Part shown: in pieces, positions 8,817 through 17,196 of the stretch | How the letters are laid out: each line of letters begins with the position of its first letter | Position numbering within the stretch: the stretch's first letter is position 1 | Assembly (NCBI RefSeq): GCF_000717995.1 | Contig: NZ_JODM01000003.1 | Span: 62,001 to 126,000, forward strand | Reading direction: 5' to 3' | From: Streptomyces violaceorubidus | Lineage (GTDB): Bacteria > Actinomycetota > Actinomycetes > Streptomycetales > Streptomycetaceae | Length of the DNA stretch: 64,000 bases | The notes under the pieces: model-generated | What the model saw: the letters and a program-made list of their open reading frames with translations, nothing else | Databases searched by the model: none | Told to the model about the DNA's origin: nothing | Translations under genes and position numbers: made by a program

Positions 8817-10761
8817 CACGCTCAAGAGCAAGCCGGGCGCGCAGGGCGCCACGAGCGGGCTGCGCCGCCTGCTGCTCGACAACGGCGCGCTGACCGCGCT
8901 GATCGTCCTCGTCATCGCCATGTCGGCGCTGTCCGGGGACTTCCTGACCGCCGACAACCTCCTCAACGTCGGCGTCCAGGCCGCCGTCACCGCGATCCTC
9001 GCGTTCGGCGTCACCTTCGTCATCGTCTCGGCGGGCATCGACCTGTCGGTCGGCTCGGTCGCCGCGCTGTCGGCCACCGTGCTGGCCTGGAGCGCCACCG
9101 AGGCCGGGATCCCGGTGGCGCTCGCGGTACTGCTGTCCGTCCTGACGGGCATCGCGTGCGGTCTGGTGAACGGCTTCCTCATCTCCTACGGGAAGCTGCC
9201 GCCGTTCATCGCGACGCTCGCCATGCTGTCGGTGGGCCGCGGTCTGTCGCTGGTCATCTCCCAGGGCTCGCCGATCGCCTTCCCGGACTCGGTCTCGCAC
9301 CTCGGTGACACCCTCGGCGGCTGGCTGCCGGTGCCGGTGCTCGTGATGATCGTGATGGGTCTGATCACGGCGTTCGTCCTCGGGCGGACCTACATCGGCC
9401 GCTCCATGTACGCCATCGGCGGCAACGAGGAGGCCGCGCGGCTGTCCGGTCTGCGCGTGAAGCGGCAGAAGATCGCCATCTACGCCTTCTCCGGCCTGTT
9501 CGCCGCCGCCGCGGGCATCGTGCTCGCCTCCCGGCTCTCCTCCGCGCAGCCGCAGGCCGCGCAGGGCTACGAGCTGGACGCCATCGCCGCCGTGGTGATC
9601 GGCGGCGCCTCGCTGGCGGGCGGTACCGGCAAGGCCTCGGGGACGCTGATCGGCGCGCTGATCCTCGCGGTGCTGCGCAACGGCCTCAACCTGCTGTCCG
9701 TCTCCGCGTTCTGGCAGCAGGTCGTCATCGGTGTCGTCATCGCGCTCGCGGTGCTCTTCGACACGCTGCGCCGCAAGGCGGGCGCGGTGACCCCGGCGGC
9801 CGGGGCGTCCGGCGGCGGCAACCGGGGCAAGCAGGCGCTCACCTATGTGATCGCGGCCGTGGTCGCGGTGGCCGTCGTCGGCGCCACCTCGCTGCTGCAC
9901 AACGGTTCCTCGGACGGCAGGAGCCAGAAGATAGGGCTGTCGCTGTCCACGCTCAACAACCCGTTCTTCGTGCAGATCAGGAACGGCGCGCAGGCGGAGG
10001 CGAAGAAGCTGGGCGTGGACCTGACGGTCACGGACGCCCAGAACGACGCCTCGCAGCAGGCCAACCAGTTGCAGAACTTCGTCAGCGGGCGCCTGTCCGC
10101 GGTCGTCGTCAACCCGGTGGACTCCGACGCGGCCGGTCCCTCGGTGCGCTCCGCGAACAAGGACGACATCCCCGTCATCGCCGTGGACCGCGGTGTCAAC
10201 AAGGCGCAGACGTCCGCGCTGGTCGCCTCCGACAACATCGAGGGCGGCAAGCTGGGCGCCCGGGCGCTCGCCGAGAAGCTCGGCGGCAAGGGCACCATCG
10301 TCATCCTCCAGGGCCAGGCCGGCACCTCCGCCAGCCGGGAGCGCGGGGCGGGCTTCGCGGCCGGGCTGAAGGAGTACCCGGGCATCAAGGTCGTCGCCAA
10401 GCAGCCCGCGGACTTCGACCGCACCAAGGGCCTGGACGTGATGACGAACCTGCTCCAGGCGCACCCGGACGTCGACGGCGTCTTCGCGGAGAACGACGAG
10501 ATGGCGCTGGGCGCGATCAAGGCGCTCGGTTCCAAGGCCGGCAAGTCGGTCCAGGTCGTCGGCTTCGACGGCACCCCGGACGGGCTGAAGGCGGTCCAGG
10601 ACGGCACGCTGTACGCGTCCGTGGCGCAGCAGCCGAAGGAACTGGGCAGGATCGCCGTACAGAACGCGCTGCGGGCTGCCGAGGACAAGAAGGTGGAGCA
10701 GACGGTGAAGGTGCCCGTGAAGGTCGTCACCCAGGAGAACGTGGCCGGCTTCGAGGGCTGA
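8806..10761 (+). CDS. rbsC: Ribose permease-substrate-binding protein fusion (RbsC-RbsB)
   Basis: A 651-aa fusion. Residues about 20-325 form an RbsC-type permease with eight to ten hydrophobic segments and the family blocks ILAFGVTFVIVSAGIDLSVG and GRSMYAIGGNEEAARLSG. A further transmembrane helix (about 346-365, VIAAVVAVAVVGATS) leads into an RbsB-type binding domain from about residue 375: KIGLSLSTLNNPFFVQIRNG, FAENDEMALGAIKALG. In most bacteria these are separate genes; here the receptor is tethered to its own channel, which makes a separate lipoprotein unnecessary. It starts with GTG at 8806 inside the end of rbsA. Ribose specificity is inferred from rbsK and rbsD. Confidence 0.93.
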   Translation: MATDTLKSKPGAQGATSGLRRLLLDNGALTALIVLVIAMSALSGDFLTADNLLNVGVQAAVTAILAFGVTFVIVSAGIDLSVGSVAALSATVLAWSATEAGIPVALAVLLSVLTGIACGLVNGFLISYGKLPPFIATLAMLSVGRGLSLVISQGSPIAFPDSVSHLGDTLGGWLPVPVLVMIVMGLITAFVLGRTYIGRSMYAIGGNEEAARLSGLRVKRQKIAIYAFSGLFAAAAGIVLASRLSSAQPQAAQGYELDAIAAVVIGGASLAGGTGKASGTLIGALILAVLRNGLNLLSVSAFWQQVVIGVVIALAVLFDTLRRKAGAVTPAAGASGGGNRGKQALTYVIAAVVAVAVVGATSLLHNGSSDGRSQKIGLSLSTLNNPFFVQIRNGAQAEAKKLGVDLTVTDAQNDASQQANQLQNFVSGRLSAVVVNPVDSDAAGPSVRSANKDDIPVIAVDRGVNKAQTSALVASDNIEGGKLGARALAEKLGGKGTIVILQGQAGTSASRERGAGFAAGLKEYPGIKVVAKQPADFDRTKGLDVMTNLLQAHPDVDGVFAENDEMALGAIKALGSKAGKSVQVVGFDGTPDGLKAVQDGTLYASVAQQPKELGRIAVQNALRAAEDKKVEQTVKVPVKVVTQENVAGFEG

Positions 10762-10820
10762 GACCGGCCGTCCGGACCCGGCGGAAACCAGCGGGAATCA
10801 CTCGAATCGGAGAACGACTG

Positions 10821-11741
10821 ATGTACGACTACGACCTGCTGGTCGTCGGGTCGGCCAACGCCGACCTGGTGATCGGTGTCGAGCGGCGGCCCGGGGCGGG
10901 CGAGACGGTGCTCGGCTCCGACCTCGCCGTCCACCCGGGCGGCAAGGGCGGCAACCAGGCCGTCGCCGCCGCCCGGCTCGGTGCCCGTACGGCGCTGCTG
11001 GCCCGGGTCGGGGACGACGACTACGGCCGGCTGCTGCTGGATTCGCAGCGGGCGGCCGGCGTCGACACGGTCGGCGTGCTGGTGGGCGGCGCCCCGACCG
11101 GCGTCGCGCTGATCACCGTCGACCCGTCCGGGGACAACAGCATCGTGGTCTCGCCGGGCGCCAACGGCCGGCTGGCACCGGGCGACGTCCGCGCCGCCGC
11201 GAGCCTCTTCCACGCCTCCCGGGTGGTCTCCACGCAGTTGGAGATCCCGCTGGAGACGGTCGTGGAGGTGGTCCGCTCGCTCGCGCCGGACAGCCGTTTC
11301 GTGCTGAACCCGTCGCCGCCGCGTCCCCTCCCGCAGGAGGTGCTGGCCGCCTGCGACCCGCTGATCGTCAACGAGCACGAGGCGAAGGTGCTCCTCGGGG
11401 ACGCGCCGGTCGGCGAGCGCCCCGAGGACTGGGCCCGCGTCCTGCTGGCCAAGGGCCCGCGCTCGGTGGTCGTGACCCTGGGCGCCGAGGGCGCGCTGGT
11501 CGCCTCGGCCGCCGAGGGCGTGGTCCGGGTGCCGTCCGTGAGGGTGGAGGCCGTGGACACGACGGGCGCGGGCGACGCGTTCACCGCGGCGCTGGCGTGG
11601 CGGCTGGGCACCGGCGAGTCGCTGGCCGGGGCGGCGGCGTACGCGGCCCGGGTGGGCGCGGCGGCGGTCACGAAGGCCGGGGCGCAGGAGTCGTACCCGA
11701 CGGCGGCCGAGGCCGAGGCGCTGGAGGCCGGTGCGCTGTGA
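10821..11741 (+). CDS. rbsK: Ribokinase
   Basis: A 306-aa PfkB-family kinase that phosphorylates ribose to ribose 5-phosphate. Signature 1 is HPGGKGGNQAVAAARLGA near residue 40. Signature 2, DTTGAGDAFTAALAW near 250, contains the catalytic Asp and the anion hole GAGD. The N-terminus YDLLVVGSANADLV is typical. It lies 59 nt after the transporter fusion with AATCGGAGAACG before ATG, and its TGA overlaps the rbsD GTG by 4 nt. All within one operon for ribose uptake and activation. Confidence 0.94.
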   Translation: MYDYDLLVVGSANADLVIGVERRPGAGETVLGSDLAVHPGGKGGNQAVAAARLGARTALLARVGDDDYGRLLLDSQRAAGVDTVGVLVGGAPTGVALITVDPSGDNSIVVSPGANGRLAPGDVRAAASLFHASRVVSTQLEIPLETVVEVVRSLAPDSRFVLNPSPPRPLPQEVLAACDPLIVNEHEAKVLLGDAPVGERPEDWARVLLAKGPRSVVVTLGAEGALVASAAEGVVRVPSVRVEAVDTTGAGDAFTAALAWRLGTGESLAGAAAYAARVGAAAVTKAGAQESYPTAAEAEALEAGAL

Positions 11742-12127
11742 AGAAGGCCGGGATACTCAACCGCCACCTCTCCGGCGCCCTGGCCGAACTCGGCCACGGG
11801 GACGGCGTCCTGGTGTGCGACGCGGGCATGCCCGTGCCGGACGGGCCGCGCGTCGTCGACCTGGCCTTCCGGGCCGGGGTGCCGTCCTTCTCCGAGGTGC
11901 TGGACGGCCTGCTGGCCGAGTTGGTCGTCGAGGGCGCCACGGCGGCGACGGAGGTCCGGGAGGCGAACCCGGAGTGCGCCACGCTGCTCGACGGGCTCTT
12001 CCCCGCCCTCGGGCTCGTCCCGCACGAACGGCTCAAGGAGTTGTCGGCGGGCGCGCGGCTGATCGTGCGCACCGGGGAGGCGCGGCCGTACGCCAACGTG
12101 CTGCTGCGGTGCGGGGTCTTCTTCTGA
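11738..12127 (+). CDS. rbsD: D-ribose pyranase
   Basis: A 129-aa RbsD protein, starting from the GTG that overlaps the rbsK stop. Its N-terminus KAGILNRHLSGALAELGHGD carries the conserved catalytic His20, and the C-terminus ENVLLRCGVFF-type tail (here YANVLLRCGVFF) is diagnostic. RbsD converts the pyranose form of ribose into the furanose form used by ribokinase, in a cytoplasmic ring oligomer. It is the last gene of the operon; a strong hairpin follows 43 nt after the stop. An in-frame start further upstream (11597) lies inside rbsK and is not needed. Confidence 0.94.
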   Translation: MKKAGILNRHLSGALAELGHGDGVLVCDAGMPVPDGPRVVDLAFRAGVPSFSEVLDGLLAELVVEGATAATEVREANPECATLLDGLFPALGLVPHERLKELSAGARLIVRTGEARPYANVLLRCGVFF

Positions 12128-12169
12128 GGGCCCCGGCCGGCAGGTCCGGGAGACGGTGGTGAGACGTTT

Positions 12170-12200
12170 GAGAGGGCCCGGTCGACGACCGGGCCCTCTC
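12170..12200 (+). terminator. Strong hairpin terminator after rbsD
   Basis: A perfect 14-bp stem, GAGAGGGCCCGGTC at 12170-12183 paired with 12187-12200, closed by a 3-nt loop. It lies between convergent genes (rbsD and the minus-strand sugar module), so it may terminate both. No T-run follows, as is common in Streptomyces. Confidence 0.85.
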
Positions 12201-12313
12201 GGGTCCCCACCCCTTCGGAGCTCCGTGGATTTTCCCCCCCGGGTACCCCCACGGGTGTTCCGATGCCAGGTACGACCCGCCGGGGGGCGGAAGGGTTGCA
12301 CGGGTCGCCGGGA

Positions 12314-13180
12314 TTATTTTCCGGGCCGCGGGTCCGCGCAGTCTCCCACGTGCTCGGCGAACCGGGCCGCCGTCTCGGCGAGCACCTCCCGCCCGTCCCG
12401 CGCCCACAGCCCCTCGTTGAACAGCTCGACCTCGATGGCGCCGGTGTACCCGGCCGCCTCGACGTACCCCTTCCACTCCCGCATGTCGATCGCGCCGTCC
12501 CCGATCTGGCCGCGGCCGTTGAGGACGCCCGCGGGCAGCGGCGTCGTCCAGTCGGCGAGCTGGAAGGTGTGGATGCGGCCGCCCGCGCCGGCCCGGGCGA
12601 TCTGCTCGGGCGCCCGGTCGTCCCACCAGAGGTGGTACGTGTCGACGGTGACGCCGACCTGGTGGGCCGGGAAGCGTTCGGCGAGGTCCAGGGCCTGGGC
12701 CAGCGTCGACACCACGCAGCGGTCCGCCGCGTACATCGGGTGCAGGGGCTCGATCGCCAGGCGGACGCCGTGCCGCTCGGCGTACGGGCCCAGCTCGGCC
12801 AGCGCGTCGGCGATCCGTTCCCGGGCGCCGTGCAGGTCCTTGGACCCGGCGGGCAGGCCGCCGGAGACCAGGACCAGGGTGTCCGTGCCGAGGGTCGCCG
12901 CCTCCTCGATCGCCCTGCGGTTGTCGTCCAGCGCACTGGAACGCTCCTGCGGATCGATCGCCGTGAGGAAACCGCCCCGGCACAGGGTCGTGACCGTCAG
13001 GCCGGCGTCGCGGACCAGTGTGGCGGTCGCCCCGACACCGTACGACTGGACCGGCTCCCGCCACAGGCCCACGTTCGTGACGCCCGACTCGGCGCAGGCG
13101 TCCGCCAGTTCCGGCAGGGGCAGCTGCTTGACCGTCATCTGGTTGATGGAGAAGCGGGAAAGGTCTCCGGTCGCCGTCAC
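12314..13180 (-). CDS. Sugar phosphate isomerase/epimerase (xylose isomerase-like TIM barrel)
   Basis: A 288-aa AP endonuclease family 2/xylose isomerase-like TIM barrel. The metal/catalytic acidic and His residues sit in RLAIEPLHPMYAADRC, VTVDTYHLWWD, IHTFQLADWTTPL and GAIEVELFNEGLW. GTG at 13180 overlaps the TGA of the DUF993 gene (GTGA), so the two are co-translated. With the upstream dehydrogenase and DUF993 protein it forms a catabolic operon controlled by a divergent LacI regulator. The substrate is probably a keto-sugar or inositol-type intermediate, but the sequence does not reveal which. Confidence 0.85.
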   Translation of the reverse strand: MTATGDLSRFSINQMTVKQLPLPELADACAESGVTNVGLWREPVQSYGVGATATLVRDAGLTVTTLCRGGFLTAIDPQERSSALDDNRRAIEEAATLGTDTLVLVSGGLPAGSKDLHGARERIADALAELGPYAERHGVRLAIEPLHPMYAADRCVVSTLAQALDLAERFPAHQVGVTVDTYHLWWDDRAPEQIARAGAGGRIHTFQLADWTTPLPAGVLNGRGQIGDGAIDMREWKGYVEAAGYTGAIEVELFNEGLWARDGREVLAETAARFAEHVGDCADPRPGK

Positions 13181-14340
13181 TGGTTCACCCCGTACAGGCT
13201 CAGCAGGTTCCTCATGCGCTCCTCCGCCAGCTTCGGGTCCGGGAACAGGCCCAGACCGTCCGCCAGTTCGTATGCGCGCGCCAAGTGCGGGAGGGAGCGG
13301 GCCGACTGGAGGCCGCCGACCATCGTGAAGTGGCTCTGGTGGCCCGCCAGCCACGCCAGGTACACCACTCCCGTCTTGTAGAAGCGGGTGGGGGCCCGGA
13401 AGAGGTGACGGGACAACTCGACCGTGGGGTCGAGGAGTTCCCGGAAGCCGTCGGCGTTCCCGGTGTCCAGGACACGGACCGCTTCCGCCGCCAGCGGGCC
13501 CAGCGGGTCGAAGATGCCGAGCAGGGCGTGGCTGAAGCCCTTCTCGTCGCCCGCGATCAGCTCGGGGTAGTTGAAGTCGTCGCCGGTGTAGCAGCGGACG
13601 CCCTGCGGAAGGCGGCGGCGGATGTCGATCTCGCGCCGGGCCTCCAGGAGGGAGACCTTGATGCCGTCGACCTTGTCGGGGTGCGCCGTGATGACCTCCA
13701 GGAAGGTGTCCGTTGCCGCGTCCAGGTCGGACGAACCCCAGTAGCCCTCCAGCGCCGGGTCGAACATCGGGCCCAGCCAGTGCAGGACGACCGGCTCGGA
13801 CGCCTGCCGGAGCAGGTGGCCGTAGACCTCCAGGTAGTCCTCGGGGCCACGGGCCGCGGCGGCCAGCGCCCGCGAGGCCATCAGGATGGCCTTCGCGCCG
13901 GACCCCTCCACGAGGGCGAGCTGCTCCTCGTACGCCGCCCGGACCTCGGCCAGGGTCGCCGGGCCGGTGAGCTGGTCGGTGCCGACGCCGCAGGCGATGA
14001 GTCCGCCGACCGCCTTCGCCTCGGCGGCGCTGCGGCGGATCAGCTCGGCCGCGCCCGCCCAGTCCAGGCCCATGCCGCGCTGGGCGGTGTCCATCGCCTC
14101 GGCGACACCGAGGCCGTGGGACCACAGGTGGCGGCGGAAGGCGAGGGTGGCGTCCCAGTCGACGGCGGCGGGAGAGTCGGGGGTGGTGTCGGCGTACGGG
14201 TCGGCGACGACGTGCGCGGCCGAGAAGACCGTACGGGAGGTGAAAGCGCTTCCCGTGCCGGAGCGGACGGCGGGCAGGGGCTCGGTGCGCGGTTCGTGGG
14301 CGCGCAGGGTGCCGTGCGCGTCGGGAAGGTGCAGGGTCAC
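13177..14340 (-). CDS. DUF993 / dihydrodipicolinate synthase-like protein
   Basis: A 387-aa DUF993 protein, a distant class I aldolase relative. Recognisable blocks are VVLHWLGPMFDPALEGYWGS, VDGIKVSLLEARREIDIRRR (the Lys in GIKVS lies where the Schiff-base Lys of DHDPS-like enzymes would be), VRCYTGDDFNYPELIAGDEK and HFTMVGGLQSAR. It overlaps its neighbours on both sides by 4 nt (GTGA). The expected role is cleavage or dehydration of a sugar-acid or keto-sugar made by the dehydrogenase. The reaction is not known for this family. An operator-like AAAGCGCTT lies within its 5' coding region. Confidence 0.85.
   Translation of the reverse strand: MTLHLPDAHGTLRAHEPRTEPLPAVRSGTGSAFTSRTVFSAAHVVADPYADTTPDSPAAVDWDATLAFRRHLWSHGLGVAEAMDTAQRGMGLDWAGAAELIRRSAAEAKAVGGLIACGVGTDQLTGPATLAEVRAAYEEQLALVEGSGAKAILMASRALAAAARGPEDYLEVYGHLLRQASEPVVLHWLGPMFDPALEGYWGSSDLDAATDTFLEVITAHPDKVDGIKVSLLEARREIDIRRRLPQGVRCYTGDDFNYPELIAGDEKGFSHALLGIFDPLGPLAAEAVRVLDTGNADGFRELLDPTVELSRHLFRAPTRFYKTGVVYLAWLAGHQSHFTMVGGLQSARSLPHLARAYELADGLGLFPDPKLAEERMRNLLSLYGVNQ
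14242..14253. promoter_or_regulatory. Internal AAGCGCTT operator-like site
   Basis: GAAAGCGCTTCC within the DUF993 coding start carries the same AAGCGCTT core as the site at 15534-15547 in the promoter region. LacI repressors often use a second operator inside the operon to make a loop. A chance match is possible because the core is only 8 bp. Confidence 0.35.
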
Positions 14341-15488
14341 AGCCCGACCTCCGGTACGTCGAGGCGGCGGCCCTCGGCCGAGGACTTCAGGCCCAGCTCG
14401 GCGAGCTGGACGCCGCGGGCGCCGGCCAGCAGGTCCCAGTGGTAGGGGGCGTCGGCGTAGACGTGCTTGAGGAACAGCTCCCACTGGGCCTTGAAGCCGT
14501 TGTCGAACTCGCCGTTGTCCGGGACCTCCTGCCACTGGTCGCGGAAGACCTCGGTGGCGGGGATGTCCGGGTTCCAGACGGGCTTCGGGGTGGCCGAGCG
14601 GTGCTGGACCCGGCAGCTCCGCAGTCCCGCGACCGCGGAGCCCTCGGTGCCGTCGACCTGGAACTCGACCAGTTCGTCGCGGTGGACGCGGACCGCCCAG
14701 GAGGAGTTGATCTGCGCGATCGCGCCGCCGTCGAGCTCGAAGACGCCGTAGGCCGCGTCGTCGGCGGTGGCGTCGTAGGGCTTGCCCTTCTCGTCCCAGC
14801 GCTCGGGGATGTGGGTGGCGGTGAGGGCCTGGACGGTCCTCACGCGGCCGAACAGCTCGTGCAGGACGTACTCCCAGTGCGGGAACATGTCGACGACGAT
14901 GCCGCCGCCGTCCTCGCTGCGGTAGTTCCAGGACGGGCGCTGCGCCTCCTGCCAGTCGCCCTCGAAGACCCAGTAGCCGAACTCGCCGCGCACCGACAGG
15001 ATCCGGCCGAAGAAGCCGCCGTCGATGAGGCGCTTCAGCTTGAGCAGGCCCGGCAGGAAGAGCTTGTCCTGGACGACGCCGTGCTTGATGCCGGCCGCGT
15101 TCGCCAGGCGGGCGAGCTCCAGGGCGCCGTCGAGGCCGGTGGCCGTCGGCTTCTCGGTGTAGACGTGCTTGCCCGCGGCGATCGCCTTCTTGATCGCCTC
15201 TTCGCGGGCCGAGGTCACCTGGGCGTCGAAGTAGATGTCGATGGTGTCGTCGGCGAGGACCGCGTCCAGGTCCGTGGAGACGTGGTCGAGTCCGTGGCGC
15301 TGCGCCAGCGTCCTGAGCGCGTGCTCGCGGCGGCCGACCAGCACCGGTTCCGGCCACAGCACGGTGCCGTCGCCGAGGTCGAGGCCGCCCTGTTCGCGCA
15401 GGGCCAGGATCGAGCGGACGAGGTGCTGGCGGTAGCCCATGCGCCCGGTCACACCGTTCATGGCGATACGCACCGTCTTGCGTGTCAC
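14337..15488 (-). CDS. Gfo/Idh/MocA-family sugar dehydrogenase
   Basis: A 383-aa NAD(P)-dependent oxidoreductase. The N-terminal Rossmann fold starts VRIAMNGVTGRMGYRQHLV. The family EKP motif appears as HVYTEKPTATGLDGALELAR with the catalytic Lys, and the substrate domain includes DGGGIVVDMFPHWEYVLHEL with an active-site His. GTG at 15488 has GAAGGGAAT before it. First gene of the minus-strand operon, divergent from a LacI regulator, with an AAGCGCTT operator between. Substrate probably a cyclitol or aldose; not determinable from sequence. Confidence 0.9.
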   Translation of the reverse strand: MTRKTVRIAMNGVTGRMGYRQHLVRSILALREQGGLDLGDGTVLWPEPVLVGRREHALRTLAQRHGLDHVSTDLDAVLADDTIDIYFDAQVTSAREEAIKKAIAAGKHVYTEKPTATGLDGALELARLANAAGIKHGVVQDKLFLPGLLKLKRLIDGGFFGRILSVRGEFGYWVFEGDWQEAQRPSWNYRSEDGGGIVVDMFPHWEYVLHELFGRVRTVQALTATHIPERWDEKGKPYDATADDAAYGVFELDGGAIAQINSSWAVRVHRDELVEFQVDGTEGSAVAGLRSCRVQHRSATPKPVWNPDIPATEVFRDQWQEVPDNGEFDNGFKAQWELFLKHVYADAPYHWDLLAGARGVQLAELGLKSSAEGRRLDVPEVGL

Positions 15489-15533
15489 GTCATTCCCTTC
15501 GTACGACCGTGCGGCACATCCTCCGAGCCGCAC

Positions 15534-15547
15534 AGCAAGCGCTTTCT
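15534..15547. promoter_or_regulatory. LacI/GalR operator of the second sugar operon
   Basis: AGCAAGCGCTTTCT is a near-palindrome centred on AAGC|GCTT, the typical LacI/CcpA-type core. It sits 46 nt upstream of the dehydrogenase gene and between it and the divergent LacI-family gene at 15693, so that regulator is the likely ligand. Confidence 0.65.
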
Positions 15548-15692
15548 ATGTAGAACGAAGCTAGCCTGTGAACGGTGGTCTGGACAAGACCGCGACCGGG
15601 GCGAGTTGTTCGAGGGGACGAACACCGGCGGGCGGTGGCCGTAAGGTCACCCGGGACGGCGTTCGCACACGCGCGAGGCGGAGGACGAGGAC

Positions 15693-16739
15693 ATGACGGT
15701 GACACTGGCGGACGTGGCGGCCCGCGCCCAGGTCTCCCCCGCGACGGTGTCGCGCGTACTGAACGGCAACTACCCGGTGGCCGCCTCCACCCGGGAGCGG
15801 GTGCTCAAGGCCGTCGACGAGCTGGACTACGTGCTCAACGGCCCCGCGAGCGCGCTGGCGGCGGCCACGTCCGACCTGGTCGGCATCCTCGTCAACGACA
15901 TCGCCGACCCCTTCTTCGGCATCATGGCCGGCGCCGTCCAGTCCGAGATCGGCGGGCCGGGCGGCCGGGCGGGCGGCGAGAGACTCGCCGTGGTCTGCAA
16001 CACCGGCGGCACCCCGGAGCGCGAGCTGACCTACCTCACGCTGCTGCAACGCCAGCGCGCGGCGGCGGTCGTGCTGACCGGCGGCGCGATGGAGGACGAG
16101 GCCCACCAGACGGCGGTGGCGGCGAAGCTGCGCAGGCTCACCGAGGCGGGGACGCGGGTGGTGCTGTGCGGGCGGCCGCCGGCGCCGGACACCGGGGCGA
16201 TCGCGCTCACCTTCGACAACCGCGGCGGCGGGCGGGAGCTGACCGAGCATCTGATCGGGCTCGGGCACCGGCGGCTCGGCTATATCGCGGGCCCCCGGGA
16301 GCGGACCACGACCCGACACCGGCTGGAGGGCCACCGCGCCGCGCTCGCCGCGCACGGCATCGAGGAGGACCCCCGCTGGACGGTCCACGGCCGCTACGAC
16401 CGGCAGGCCGGGTACGAGGCCACGCTGGAGCTGATGCGCAGGGATCCGACGCTGACCGCGGTCGTCGCCGCGAACGACACCGTCGCGCTGGGCGCGTGCG
16501 CGGCGCTGCGCGACTCGGGGCTGCGGATTCCGGACGACGTGTCCGTGGCCGGCTTCGACGACCTGCCGTTCAGCATCGACGCGGTGCCCGCGCTGACGAC
16601 CGTGCGGCTGCCGCTGGCGGAGGCGGGGGCGCGGGCGGGGCGGGTCGCGATGGGGCGGGAGGAGGCGCCGGTGGGCGGGATCGCGACGGTGCGGGGGGAG
16701 TTGATGGTGCGGGGGTCCTCCGGAGGGCCGCGGTCTTGA
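15693..16739 (+). CDS. LacI-family transcriptional regulator
   Basis: A 348-aa LacI/GalR protein. The headpiece is VTLADVAARAQVSPATVSRV with hinge TRERVLKAVDELDYVLN. The ligand domain carries LVGILVNDIADPFFGIMAG, VVAANDTVALGACAALRDSG and VSVAGFDDLPFSIDAVPALT. A Gly/Arg-rich insertion (GGPGGRAGGERL) around residue 90 is unusual. It is divergent from the dehydrogenase-DUF993-isomerase operon and presumably represses it through AAGCGCTT sites. GCGGAGGACGAGG precedes ATG. Confidence 0.9.
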   Translation: MTVTLADVAARAQVSPATVSRVLNGNYPVAASTRERVLKAVDELDYVLNGPASALAAATSDLVGILVNDIADPFFGIMAGAVQSEIGGPGGRAGGERLAVVCNTGGTPERELTYLTLLQRQRAAAVVLTGGAMEDEAHQTAVAAKLRRLTEAGTRVVLCGRPPAPDTGAIALTFDNRGGGRELTEHLIGLGHRRLGYIAGPRERTTTRHRLEGHRAALAAHGIEEDPRWTVHGRYDRQAGYEATLELMRRDPTLTAVVAANDTVALGACAALRDSGLRIPDDVSVAGFDDLPFSIDAVPALTTVRLPLAEAGARAGRVAMGREEAPVGGIATVRGELMVRGSSGGPRS

Positions 16740-16779
16740 ACGGACCGTTGGTGTCGCGGTGGCCCGCGTCGCAGTGGGC

Positions 16780-17150
16780 GCTGCTGGGGGCTGCCGCCCC
16801 CAGACCCCGGCTTCGGCCTGGACGGCCTCGTCCTCAAACGCCGGACGGGCTGGATGTGCCGACCCGCGTCGACAGGTGACCGGAGGGGCTGGATGCACCG
16901 CCCCCGTCGGCAGGTGACCGGAGGGGCCGGATGCACCGCCCCCATCGGCAGGCGACCGGACACGCCGGATGCACCGCCCGCGACCACAAGCGACCAGACA
17001 GGCCGGATGCATCGCCCCGTCGACAGGTGACCGGACAGGCCGGATGCACCGCCCCCCTCGGCAAGCGACCGGACACGCCGGATGCACCGCCCGCGTCCAC
17101 AGGCGGCGGGGGGACGGGGCGGGGGACGGGGGACGGGCCGGATTCACCGC
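16780..17150. repeat. 38-bp tandem repeats next to a dispersed Streptomyces intergenic repeat
   Basis: This fills the roughly 450-bp gene-free stretch between the LacI gene and the isomerase at 17197. Around 16780-16860 is the GGGGGCTGCCGCCCCCAGAC...CTCAAACGCCGGACGGGCTG type element that is scattered through Streptomyces intergenic DNA. It runs into a tandem array whose GATGCACCGCCC cores start at 16853 (degenerate), 16892, 16930, 16968, 17006, 17043, 17081 and, after a G-rich insertion, 17141. The period is 37-39 bp. Each unit contains GTCGGCAGGTGACCGGA-like sequence. Units differ by substitutions, and the array is open in several frames, but no start or composition suggests a gene. Confidence 0.85.
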
Positions 17151-17196
17151 CCGCGTCGGCGGGTGAAGGCGGTGATCGCGGGTACGCTCCGTGGGC

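Noticed and set aside
16853..17150. CRISPR-like regularly spaced repeat
   Set aside because: The period is 38 bp with the whole unit conserved; there are no constant repeats separated by unrelated spacers and no cas genes nearby. It is a plain tandem repeat.
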